DNA from: an uncultured Christensenella sp.
GTDB taxonomy: Bacteria; Bacillota; Clostridia; Christensenellales; UBA1242
Direction of reading: 5' to 3'
Assembly: GCA_910584295.1 (NCBI GenBank)
Contig: CAJTYR010000007.1
Span: forward strand, 18,116 to 82,115
DNA: 64,000 nucleotides
Part shown: positions 1-6,968 of the stretch, in pieces
How positions within the stretch are numbered: position 1 is the first letter of the stretch
Layout of the letters: every line of letters starts with the position of its first letter
Program-made: the position numbers and the translations under genes
The notes under the pieces: model-generated
The model's input: only the letters and a program-made list of their open reading frames with translations
Told to the model about the DNA's origin: nothing
Databases searched by the model: none

Positions 1-536
1 CAAATGCAGCGGAAAAAGTGCCTGCAAGAAACATCTTTGTCTTCCCAAACAACAAAAACATTGTTTTGGCAGCAGAGCAAGCCAATGATGTGACAAACAA
101 AAATCTTATTGTCATTCCAACAAAAAGCGTTCCAGAAGGAATTGCTGCTTCAATTGCGTTCAATCCAGATGCAAGTGTTGAAGAAAATCAAAATGCAATG
201 CTTGAGGCAATCAGAAGTGTGCGTTCTGGATCTGTTACTTATGCTGTCAGAGACACTCATGTTGATGGTTTTGACCTTACGAAAGGCGAAATTATTGGGC
301 TTGACGACAAAGCGATTTTGGCAAAGGGAAACCTTGTGAGTGAGACAACTGAAAAGCTTGTTGAAGCGCTTATGAGTGACACAGTGATGAACATCACACT
401 CTTCTATGGTGAGGACATCAGAGAAGACGAAGCAGAAGCTCTTCAAACAAAATTGGCAGAAAAATATCCAGATTGCGAAGTGACTGTCGCAAATGGCGGA
501 CAACCAGTTTACTATTATTTGTTGTCTTTGGAATAA
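1..536 (+). CDS. fakA: Fatty acid kinase FakA / DAK2-domain protein, C-terminal part
   Basis: The 5' end lies outside the window; the frame is open from base 3. What remains is the C-terminal domain of the FakA/YloV family, which phosphorylates fatty acids carried by a FakB (DegV) protein. The family signature is visible as VFPNNKNIVLAAEQA near the start and GGQPVYYYLLSLE at the end. A GTG at 18 is only an in-frame valine codon, not a start. The gene ends before a bidirectional terminator. Family assignment is good; the kinase domain itself cannot be seen. Confidence 0.85.
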   Translation, partial: NAAEKVPARNIFVFPNNKNIVLAAEQANDVTNKNLIVIPTKSVPEGIAASIAFNPDASVEENQNAMLEAIRSVRSGSVTYAVRDTHVDGFDLTKGEIIGLDDKAILAKGNLVSETTEKLVEALMSDTVMNITLFYGEDIREDEAEALQTKLAEKYPDCEVTVANGGQPVYYYLLSLE

Positions 537-586
537 TGGATATTTGTTCGACAATTAAAGAATATCGTTATATAAAAATAATCAAA

Positions 587-616
587 AAGAAGACTGATTT
601 CAGTCTTCTTTTTTTG
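587..616. terminator. Bidirectional rho-independent terminator
   Basis: AAGAAGACTG/CAGTCTTCTT stem with loop ATTT, T-run downstream and A-run upstream. It serves fakA on the plus strand and the convergent zinc-ribbon membrane gene on the minus strand. Confidence 0.85.
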
Positions 617-1043
617 TTGTTTTTGATTCTCTTGTTTGCATCGAATTCGTGACATTTGGTTCTTTTTTCGTCATATCATTTCCGCAATAAGGGCAAAATG
701 GAAGTTCGTTTTTAAGTATCATTCCACATCTTTGACAAACCGGAAGAACTTTCTCAACAAATGGGCATATTTGATTGTAAAGCACAAGTTCCAAAATTGT
801 GGTTACAATCAAAGTTGTGATAAACCAAGCACAACCGCCATATAAATTCCATTTGTAAGTGTTGATGAGTTCTTCAGTGGCAATTTTGTCTGCTGTTGTG
901 GTGTCATCCATGAGTTTCAAACTTGAAATGGTGTCAGAAGTGGTGATTATATTATGTATGAAATATATCAAAAGCATAACTGCACACAAAAATACAAAAA
1001 ACATTGCCCAACAAAATATCTTCTTTTTTGTTTGTGTTAACAT
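600..1043 (-). CDS. Small membrane protein with C-terminal zinc ribbon, unknown function
   Basis: 147 aa. There are two hydrophobic segments, at about residues 10-32 and 70-90, followed by a cytoplasmic-looking tail. The tail carries two knuckles, CQRCG and CPYCGND, that together form a zinc-ribbon. The last 20 residues are polar and charged. The start is supported by an AGGAGG five bases upstream on the minus strand. It stands alone, convergent to fakA. Zinc-ribbon membrane proteins of this kind are common in Bacillota and have no single function; I do not assign one. Confidence 0.75.
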   Translation of the reverse strand: MLTQTKKKIFCWAMFFVFLCAVMLLIYFIHNIITTSDTISSLKLMDDTTTADKIATEELINTYKWNLYGGCAWFITTLIVTTILELVLYNQICPFVEKVLPVCQRCGMILKNELPFCPYCGNDMTKKEPNVTNSMQTRESKTTKKED

Positions 1044-1184
1044 TTTTCCTCCTTTCTCACAAAGAATATCACATTGGGGGGCAAGCGATTTTTGGCTGTA
1101 GTTTTAAAATTTTTGGGTATTGACAATGGGAGGAAATTGGAGTATTATTAAACAAGATATAAATATATTAAAAAGAGGATTAAT

Positions 1185-2189
1185 ATGAAAGATAAAAGAA
1201 GTTTGAGACCAAACAATGAAGAAAAACTTGGAATTCCTCTGTCAGAAGAGATTTTCATAAGAATGGGCAAAAATCCAATCTATGAAACTATGAAGAATAT
1301 TGGGCTTGCTCCAAGAGAAGTGGAATATCAAGTCTATCAAGCCGTTTCAAAGTCTTTTGCAGAGTGGTTTGACGAACTTTATTTGTTTTCTGGAAAGAAA
1401 GCGAATATTCAATTCATCAATTATGGTGATACAGAACTCGTGTATGTGCTTAAATATGGAGATGAAAAATTTACCATGCTGATTGGGCAGCCACAAACCC
1501 CAATGGGACAAATTAAGCAAGAAGCGGAATTGCTTCAAAAATATGCAAAAAATGACTCAAAGAGTGTGGTGGCTCCATTGAGATATTTTGTTGCAGCTTC
1601 TCCATTTCTTGATGAAGAAAAGGACTATTTCCGTCAATTTAAGAAAGAAGCATTCATCACATCATACCACAATCAAGCGAGATGCATTGCAAGTGATAAA
1701 CATTTGGGCTATGGAATCTATGTGCCAGAACCAGAGTATCATTTTGAGCCTTTCACCCACGAAGAAAGCGAGATTGTTTGCACTTGTATGGTTGCAAAAC
1801 TTGTTATGCTTTATGATCAAAAGACAAAAAGTGGAATTTCCGCCTGCAAACTTGGTGGAGGGGACTTCATTCTTGATAAGGAATGGGACAGAGAACATAT
1901 AAATGCCACTAACACTCTTCAGAACATGAAGTTAACTGCAGCAAGACAAGAAATAAAGTGTTCCCTTGAAGAATACATCACAATCTTGAGAAGAGAATTG
2001 GGACAAAGAACATATTATAGTAATGAAGAAGAAAGAGATAAAAGCATCTTAATAAATTATAAAAATAGATGTGGAATGACGAGTTCGGCAATTGAAAAGG
2101 GAATTGCTGTTGGTTTAAGCTTAAGGAATACTAAATCTAAAACTACAAAAAAATCACGGTTACCAAATCCAACTCCAACAAAAAAATAA
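1185..2189 (+). CDS. Hypothetical protein, faintly kinase-like
   Basis: 334 aa, soluble, no signal peptide. AGAGG stands upstream of the ATG. I do not recognise the family. One stretch near residues 85-130 (VLKYGDEKF, then QEAELLQKYAK, then PLRYF) has the spacing of an aminoglycoside-phosphotransferase-type N-lobe with a Lys and a Glu. Near residue 215, ACKLGGGDFIL vaguely resembles a catalytic-loop or metal-binding stretch. Canonical HxD and DFG/DxD motifs are not evident, so this is only a hint. The tail is Lys/Thr/Pro-rich. Single-gene transcription unit by spacing. Confidence 0.65.
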   Translation: MKDKRSLRPNNEEKLGIPLSEEIFIRMGKNPIYETMKNIGLAPREVEYQVYQAVSKSFAEWFDELYLFSGKKANIQFINYGDTELVYVLKYGDEKFTMLIGQPQTPMGQIKQEAELLQKYAKNDSKSVVAPLRYFVAASPFLDEEKDYFRQFKKEAFITSYHNQARCIASDKHLGYGIYVPEPEYHFEPFTHEESEIVCTCMVAKLVMLYDQKTKSGISACKLGGGDFILDKEWDREHINATNTLQNMKLTAARQEIKCSLEEYITILRRELGQRTYYSNEEERDKSILINYKNRCGMTSSAIEKGIAVGLSLRNTKSKTTKKSRLPNPTPTKK

Positions 2190-2307
2190 TTTTTCTAAAT
2201 GCTAAAAAAAATAATAAAAAGAAGGGTAAACATATAAAACTTTCTTTTTTATAAATAAGCTTGACAAATTATATTGAATTTGTATAATAAATGTATAGGA
2301 GTTACGA

Positions 2308-2901
2308 ATGAAAAAGTTTGTGAATATGTGTAAAAAATCACTTTTGATCGCAACAAGCACTGTCTTTTTGTGTTTTATGATTGCTGTGATTGTTATTTCA
2401 TGCTTGCCACATGGAAATAAATATGTGTTTAAGATGAGCATCATGGGCATCTCTGAAAAAATTGTGTATGAATTAAAAGATGACACGCTTGAAGTTCGTG
2501 CGTATGTGAATGGTATTGATGTCACAAAAGATATGTTTGGTCAAGATGTTATTTCTGCAAAGTATTTCATCAAAGATGGAGTTTTGTTTACAGAAAATGG
2601 CGGAAATGTTACAAGAGTTGGAAAGATCAATGCTTACACCATTGTTTTGGACTCAAGCAACGAAGAGGCAGAAAAGTTTAAAGGCATGAAACTCAAATGT
2701 CCAGTCACTTGCGGACTTCGAGATTTCAGCATTTCAATGATTGTTATTTCTGGCGTTGGGGCGATTGGATGTGTTGTTTTGCTTGTTCTTGACAAAAAAG
2801 GAAAAATCAAATATAAAGAAGCTGTGGCAACTGAAAATGCACCAACTGTTGAAAGCACTTCAGTTGAACAACCTTCAGAAAATGTTAAAATTGATGAGTA
2901 A
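2308..2901 (+). CDS. Membrane-anchored protein of unknown function
   Basis: 197 aa. An N-terminal hydrophobic segment (about 10-32) is followed by a ~110-residue extracytoplasmic domain, a second membrane segment (about 143-162), and a short polar tail rich in Glu, Ser and Thr. This predicts both ends inside and the central domain outside. A GTATAGGAG motif gives a good Shine-Dalgarno site before ATG 2308. Upstream TATAAT-like bases at about 2283 could be its -10. No catalytic motif recognised. Confidence 0.7.
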   Translation: MKKFVNMCKKSLLIATSTVFLCFMIAVIVISCLPHGNKYVFKMSIMGISEKIVYELKDDTLEVRAYVNGIDVTKDMFGQDVISAKYFIKDGVLFTENGGNVTRVGKINAYTIVLDSSNEEAEKFKGMKLKCPVTCGLRDFSISMIVISGVGAIGCVVLLVLDKKGKIKYKEAVATENAPTVESTSVEQPSENVKIDE

Positions 2902-2914
2902 TTATATAAGAAAG

Positions 2915-2943
2915 AAAAAGACTGAAAACTCAGTCTTTTTTTG
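2915..2943 (+). terminator. Rho-independent terminator
   Basis: AAAAAGACTGA pairs with TCAGTCTTTTT across an AAAC loop, followed by T's. Confidence 0.85.
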
Positions 2944-3013
2944 ATGTGAAAGTCGCATTTTTAAACATTCTTGCATATCTTGATAGTGTATAGACTTTAA
3001 GGAGGATTTTGAA

Positions 3014-3676
3014 ATGTCTTTTTACATCAATAATACAAATCCAAACAAGCCTGGTCCAATTTGTGGAAATCCAAACAATGGAATCTGCGAAAAGGTTTTG
3101 CTTTCAGCAACAAAGGTTTTTGATGCCTGTGTCTGCACAACAACTGAACCTGGTGTGATTTTGCAAGTTTCTGGTTTCAATCCAGAAAATCCAACTTTGC
3201 CACTTACTTACATTTCTGCTGAAAACAGCGTGGGAGTTCCTGTGACTGTTTCAGATCTTGTGATTGACAGACTTGAAACATGCCCAAATTATGCAAATGT
3301 AAGTTTTGTTGTGACAATCCCAGTGACCGTTACATATCGTGACGCAAATGGGGTGGTTGGAACAGCATCAGCAACAGTGACGGTCAACAAATCAGTTTTA
3401 CTTTTTGTTCCACAACCAGCAATGAGTCCAGTGAATATTGATGTGTCAGCAACATTCTCAAGCAGAATTGGCACATTCACTTCACCTGATATCTTCACTG
3501 TGACAGGTTGCATAAGAATCATCATCAAAGTAACCAGTCTTGTTGATGTGCTTGTGCCATCATATGGCTATCCACATCTTCCACCATGTCAGACAGCGCC
3601 ACAAAACGCTTGCCCTGGTCTTGAAGATTTGCCAATCTACCCAACTGCAACGAATGACACAAATTTTAATGCATAG
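3014..3676 (+). CDS. Cys-containing beta-rich protein, possibly spore-surface-like
   Basis: 220 aa without a signal peptide; AAGGAGG precedes the ATG. The N-terminus is Asn/Pro/Gly-rich with Cys pairs (GPICGNPNNGICEK, then DACVC), the middle is Val/Thr-rich and probably beta-sandwich, and the C-terminus has two further Cys in PPCQTAPQNACPG. The KVFDACV element resembles Cys-rich coat and exosporium-type proteins of endospore formers, but I cannot name the family securely. It stands alone between two terminators. Confidence 0.65.
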   Translation: MSFYINNTNPNKPGPICGNPNNGICEKVLLSATKVFDACVCTTTEPGVILQVSGFNPENPTLPLTYISAENSVGVPVTVSDLVIDRLETCPNYANVSFVVTIPVTVTYRDANGVVGTASATVTVNKSVLLFVPQPAMSPVNIDVSATFSSRIGTFTSPDIFTVTGCIRIIIKVTSLVDVLVPSYGYPHLPPCQTAPQNACPGLEDLPIYPTATNDTNFNA

Positions 3677-3685
3677 GATTTGAAA

Positions 3686-3714
3686 AAACACACCCACATC
3701 GAGTGTGTTTTTTT
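3686..3714 (+). terminator. Rho-independent terminator
   Basis: AAACACAC pairs with GTGTGTTT, followed by a T-run. Confidence 0.8.
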
Positions 3715-3731
3715 GAAGATTTCTATTGATG

Positions 3732-4052
3732 TTATTTGTTGTCCAAACTTCCTTGGATGTAGGATTGTATGCGGTCGCACAAATTGTCGTCAAGTGTGCA
3801 TACTCTTTCCACAAGTTGTTTTTGCTTTGGTGTCAGTGTGCTTTTATCAAGAAGATATGGCACATTATGTTCAAGCAAGTTGTCTGTTGTTGTGTGGAAA
3901 AAGTCGGCAAGCGCTTTAATGGTTGCAATATCAGGTTCAGAAATACCTTGTTCGTAATTGCCATAAGTGGATGTTGACATGTTTAAAGCCGATGCAATGT
4001 CTCTTTGTGACAATTTAATTAATGCTCTCAATTCTTTTAATTTATCTTTCAT
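3732..4052 (-). CDS. XRE-family transcriptional regulator
   Basis: 106 aa. A Cro/CI helix-turn-helix spans about residues 4-60 (LIKLSQRDIASALNMSTSTY, then LADFFHTTTDNLLEHN). A short polar C-terminal region of about 40 residues, which may mediate dimerisation, follows. A perfect inverted repeat directly before the gene overlaps its likely -10, consistent with autorepression. Divergent from the small HTH gene at 4199. The targets are not evident. Confidence 0.85.
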   Translation of the reverse strand: MKDKLKELRALIKLSQRDIASALNMSTSTYGNYEQGISEPDIATIKALADFFHTTTDNLLEHNVPYLLDKSTLTPKQKQLVERVCTLDDNLCDRIQSYIQGSLDNK

Positions 4053-4060
4053 AATTTTAT

Positions 4061-4079
4061 CCTATAACAAAATTATAGG
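4061..4079 (-). promoter_or_regulatory. Palindromic operator overlapping the promoter of the XRE gene
   Basis: CCTATAA-CAAAA-TTATAGG is a perfect 7-bp inverted repeat with a 5-bp spacer, 9 bases before the minus-strand start at 4052. On that strand it contains a TATAAT hexamer, so a bound repressor would cover the -10. Confidence 0.6.
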
Positions 4080-4198
4080 TTTTATCATAAATATTTCCAT
4101 TTTTTGGTCTTTTTGCTTTGAAAATCGCCATAATTGTGTTATCATCAAATATCATCTCACTAAAAAATGGTGGAATGTAACAAGGGAGTGATTAAAAA

Positions 4199-4399
4199 AT
4201 GGTAAATTATAATGTTAAAATGATTGAAAGATACATGAAAGTCCATGGCATGTCCAAAGCTGGTTTTTGTGATTTTTGTGGTGTTCCAGAAGACACAGTT
4301 GACAAGATGTATGCAAAAGATGGAAGTGTGTTTTCAGAAGATTTGGTTAAAGTTGCATCTGCACTTTTCGTCCGTGTTGATGATTTTTTGAATAGGTAA
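4199..4399 (+). CDS. Small HTH (Cro/CI-like) DNA-binding protein, copy A
   Basis: 66 aa. The whole protein is one helix-turn-helix domain: FCDFCGVPEDTVDKMYAKDG forms the turn region and VRVDDFLNR the end helix, as in short Cro-type proteins. The RBS is AAGGGAG. It is 62/66 identical to the gene at 4856 (differences at residues 20, 45, 50 and 57), a recent duplication separated by an oppositely oriented XRE gene. Not obviously phage-associated; no integrase or structural gene is near. Confidence 0.8.
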   Translation: MVNYNVKMIERYMKVHGMSKAGFCDFCGVPEDTVDKMYAKDGSVFSEDLVKVASALFVRVDDFLNR

Positions 4400-4423
4400 T
4401 AAAAAGAATTACAAAATAAGAAG

Positions 4424-4447
4424 CACACCAAATTTGGTGTGTTTTTT
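4424..4447. terminator. Bidirectional terminator between convergent HTH genes
   Basis: CACACCAAA/TTTGGTGTG palindrome followed by six T's. The minus-strand HTH gene ends within it. Confidence 0.75.
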
Positions 4448-4679
4448 AATCTTCCAAATCATTGAAAATTGGACTGTCAAAAAATTCTGCAAAGGTGATG
4501 CCCAAACCAGAGCAAAGATATTGAATGGTTGCAAGCTTTGGATTTTTGCTTCTTCCTGAGAAAATGCTGTTGACAGTTGATTGAATGACGCCACTCATGG
4601 TGCAAAGTTTGTTTGGGGTGATGTTCCTTTCGCGACAAAATTCCATTATTCTTTTTCCAACTGCTTCATGTAATTTCAT
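4446..4679 (-). CDS. XRE-family HTH regulator
   Basis: 77 aa from the ATG at 4679. A longer reading to 4715 is unlikely because the AAGGAG ribosome-binding site lies inside that extension. It is a single Cro/CI HTH domain: NITPNKLCTMSGVIQSTVNS is the turn region, and YLCSGLGITFAEFFDS is the usual end of such domains. Between it and the divergent HTH gene at 4856 lie three copies of an 18-bp operator-like site, suggesting mutual or self regulation. Confidence 0.85.
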   Translation of the reverse strand: MKLHEAVGKRIMEFCRERNITPNKLCTMSGVIQSTVNSIFSGRSKNPKLATIQYLCSGLGITFAEFFDSPIFNDLED

Positions 4680-4699
4680 ATTCCTATTTTCTCCTTTTG

Positions 4700-4783
4700 T
4701 TGTTGATGTATTCACAAAAATTTTATCAAAACGTGCATTATAAAGGTTGTGAATGTATGCACATGTTGTGAATGTGTTGACAA
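4700..4783. promoter_or_regulatory. Three 18-bp operator-like sites in a divergent HTH intergenic region
   Basis: Sites at 4700-4717, 4747-4764 and 4766-4783 share TTGTNNATGTNTNNACA with imperfect dyad symmetry. The last two are in tandem, 19 bp apart. They lie between two divergently transcribed HTH genes, the expected place for operators of one or both. Confidence 0.55.
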
Positions 4784-4855
4784 CAAATATGAAAATAAGC
4801 TATTATATTTACATCGCCAAAGAACAATATTGTGGTGAAATTGAAAGGAGAAAAA

Positions 4856-5056
4856 ATGGTAAATTACAATGTGAAGATGATTGAAAGATATATGAAGGTA
4901 CACGGAATGTCCAGAGCTGGTTTTTGCGATTTTTGTGGTGTGCCAGAAGACACAGTTGACAAGATGTATGCAAAAGACGGCAGTGTCATGTCAGAAGATT
5001 TAATCAAAGTTGCTTCTGCTTTGTATGTCAGAGTTGACGATTTTTTAAATAGGTAA
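4856..5056 (+). CDS. Small HTH (Cro/CI-like) DNA-binding protein, copy B
   Basis: 66 aa, nearly identical to the gene at 4199, differing by four conservative substitutions. An upstream GTG at 4832 is in frame, but AAAGGAG at 4843-4849 fits ATG 4856. The HTH has a Cys pair (FCDFCGV) unusual for a DNA-recognition region. Duplicated with its own terminator and its own, different, upstream sequence, so the two copies may be expressed under different conditions. Confidence 0.8.
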   Translation: MVNYNVKMIERYMKVHGMSRAGFCDFCGVPEDTVDKMYAKDGSVMSEDLIKVASALYVRVDDFLNR

Positions 5057-5081
5057 TGATATTATATTACTATATAATAAT

Positions 5082-5110
5082 AAAACGCACTTTTTTATAG
5101 TGTGTTTTTT
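5082..5110 (+). terminator. Rho-independent terminator
   Basis: AAAACGCACT pairs with AGTGTGTTTT (one G-U), followed by T's. Confidence 0.75.
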
Positions 5111-5134
5111 ATATTTTTAGATCAAAATTCCATC

Positions 5135-5163
5135 TTGATTTTATAAAAGGTGAGTGTTATAAT
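5135..5163 (+). promoter_or_regulatory. Promoter for leaderless GNAT mRNA
   Basis: TTGATT, 17-bp spacer, TATAAT at 5158-5163. The ATG at 5170 follows six bases after the -10, so the transcript should begin at or next to the start codon. Confidence 0.7.
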
Positions 5164-5169
5164 TTGTCT

Positions 5170-5745
5170 ATGATAAACGGAAGTTTTACAGAAAATGCAA
5201 AAACTTGTATGGTTAAACTGGAAGGAATTTTTGGTCATGATAGTATTGTCGCAGCATTGCAGCCTAGCAAGAATGATTTGTTGGTGGTGATAAAGGAGAA
5301 TACATTTGGTGATGGCACTTCCTTTGTATTATCTTTATTGCATTCAAATGATGAATTTCAAACTGACAAACAAGATTGCTTATGTAACGACTGGCAATCC
5401 GGTAAGGAAGTTTGTAATCGCATAGGACTCATTGCATTTACAACTTATAAAAGTAAAGATTATGCTTGGCTGAATTTGATTGAAGTTGATGAAAAGTTTT
5501 ATGGTCAAGGATACGGCAGTATGATGATGAAATATTTAAAATTTATTCTTCAAAATAATGCCAATGTAAATCTGGGTAAAAGATGTAACCAAATTACTGG
5601 TCGCTTCAAGCCTCATGGTCCTCGTTCTGCTGAAGATGTTAAAAGGTTTTATTTGCGAAATGGATGCAATAGTTATAAGCTTAATTCCTCTGGCTATATT
5701 GAAATACCATCAAAAGAAAAAATAGTCGGCAATGGAAAGTCTTAA
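5170..5745 (+). CDS. GNAT-family N-acetyltransferase
   Basis: 191 aa from ATG 5170. A TTG at 5164 is also in frame, but the position of the promoter favours the ATG. GNAT motif A, which binds the acetyl-CoA pyrophosphate, is visible as VDEKFYGQGYGSMMMKYL at about residues 113-130. The strand before it (YAWLNLIEV) and the later FYLRNGCNSY match the fold. Substrate unknown. No terminator is obvious behind it, and the next gene has its own promoter. Confidence 0.75.
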   Translation: MINGSFTENAKTCMVKLEGIFGHDSIVAALQPSKNDLLVVIKENTFGDGTSFVLSLLHSNDEFQTDKQDCLCNDWQSGKEVCNRIGLIAFTTYKSKDYAWLNLIEVDEKFYGQGYGSMMMKYLKFILQNNANVNLGKRCNQITGRFKPHGPRSAEDVKRFYLRNGCNSYKLNSSGYIEIPSKEKIVGNGKS

Positions 5746-5886
5746 TTGATATCTATTTCAATTGTTATGTTTCCAAAGTTGTGAGGTAAGATAAAGGAAA
5801 TGTATTATAATCATAACAAGTAAAGTGTAAAAATTATTATAAAGTGGCGTGCTACAAAAATTTTTTTGAAAAGTTGACATATTTTG

Positions 5887-5915
5887 TTGACTTTTCTTTT
5901 TTATCTGCATATAAT
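5887..5915 (+). promoter_or_regulatory. Sigma-A promoter of the hrcA heat-shock operon
   Basis: TTGACT (5887-5892), 17 bp, TATAAT (5910-5915), immediately followed by the CIRCE element. An extra TTGACA lies just upstream. Confidence 0.85.
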
Positions 5916-5918
5916 AGT

Positions 5919-5947
5919 GCTAGCACTTGAAAGTCGAGAGTGCTAGC
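5919..5947. promoter_or_regulatory. CIRCE operator (HrcA-binding inverted repeat)
   Basis: GCTAGCACTT, 9-bp spacer, GAGTGCTAGC. This matches the CIRCE consensus (TTAGCACTC-N9-GAGTGCTAA) bound by HrcA. It begins three bases after the -10, covering the start of transcription, so it should repress the whole downstream operon until heat stress. Confidence 0.95.
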
Positions 5948-5972
5948 AGACGACAAAATAAAAGGTTTTTAT

Positions 5973-6968
5973 ATGGAACTCTCTGAAAGAAAAATCAAAA
6001 TTTTGAATATTGCTGTTGAAGAGTTTATTAAGGACAGCGCGCCAATTACAAGTGGGGCTGTTAAAGACAAAACATCTTTGGATGTTTCAACTGCAACGCT
6101 TCGTTCGGAGCTTAATGCACTGGAGGCTATGGGTTTTTTGAAACAGCTTCACACTTCTGGTGGAAGAGTGCCAACGGCGCAAGGGTATCGCTTTTATGTT
6201 GAGAACCTTTTGAAAAATGTCAAAGCAACAAATGCGGAACTTGAAGACGTGAGGGCAATCATCGAAAACAGAACTCAAAGTCTTGAGACGATTGTTGCTG
6301 GCATTGCAAAAATCATTTCAAAGGCAACAAATTATCCAACAGTGGTGCTTGTCAACGGCATGGAAAACTTGATTTTGCAAGAGTTTAAGATTATTCCACT
6401 TTTGGGTGACAAGTGTATGGTTTTGATTGGCACAAATTATGGCTACATCACCAACACAATGGATGTTCAAGCGTCGCAAGAGAGTTGCACGGATGCCTCA
6501 AACTACCTCACCAAATATTTCAAAGGTGAGACCATGGGCTTTATGATGGAAAACATCAAAGAACTCAAAAAAGGTATGAGTGGAGAAATCAAAGCATTTC
6601 AGAATGTGGTTGACAACATTGTTTTGGGGCTTTCAAAGATGAACAAGCAAAAACTTTTGAATGTTCAAGCTGAAAGCGTGGTTGACCTTGTTGACAAGGC
6701 AAAAATTGAAGAAGCGAAAAAACTCATCAAAACATTGAGTGACAAAGAAGAACTTATTGAAGTCTTGGATGATGATGAGAGTGAAATCTCTGCTGTGGTT
6801 GCTGAAGATGATGGGCAAGGTTGCTCGGTTGTTAAAGCGCCAATCATTGTTGGAGGTAACAAAGTTGCCTCAATTGGCGTGTTTGGACCTCAAAAGATGG
6901 ATTACATTGGCATTGCGTCCGCACTTAAAGTTGTGATTGACGAACTTGGAAAAGAAAAAGGAGAATAG
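5973..6968 (+). CDS. hrcA: Heat-inducible transcription repressor HrcA
   Basis: 331 aa, the usual length. The winged-helix N-terminus reads ELSERKIKILNIAVEEF and continues with VSTATLRSELNALEAMGFL and HTSGGRVPTAQGYRFYV, the classic HrcA block. The C-terminal dimerisation/GAF-like domain ends IGIASALKVVIDELGKE. The start at 5973 has AAAGG nearby; an upstream in-frame TTG at 5940 lies inside CIRCE and is rejected. First gene of hrcA-grpE-dnaK-(small ORF)-dnaJ; it represses its own operon through CIRCE. grpE follows without any gap. Confidence 0.95.
   Translation: MELSERKIKILNIAVEEFIKDSAPITSGAVKDKTSLDVSTATLRSELNALEAMGFLKQLHTSGGRVPTAQGYRFYVENLLKNVKATNAELEDVRAIIENRTQSLETIVAGIAKIISKATNYPTVVLVNGMENLILQEFKIIPLLGDKCMVLIGTNYGYITNTMDVQASQESCTDASNYLTKYFKGETMGFMMENIKELKKGMSGEIKAFQNVVDNIVLGLSKMNKQKLLNVQAESVVDLVDKAKIEEAKKLIKTLSDKEELIEVLDDDESEISAVVAEDDGQGCSVVKAPIIVGGNKVASIGVFGPQKMDYIGIASALKVVIDELGKEKGE

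Noticed and set aside
4832..4856. Longer start for HTH copy B
   Set aside because: The AAAGGAG lies inside the extension, and copy A starts at the equivalent Met.
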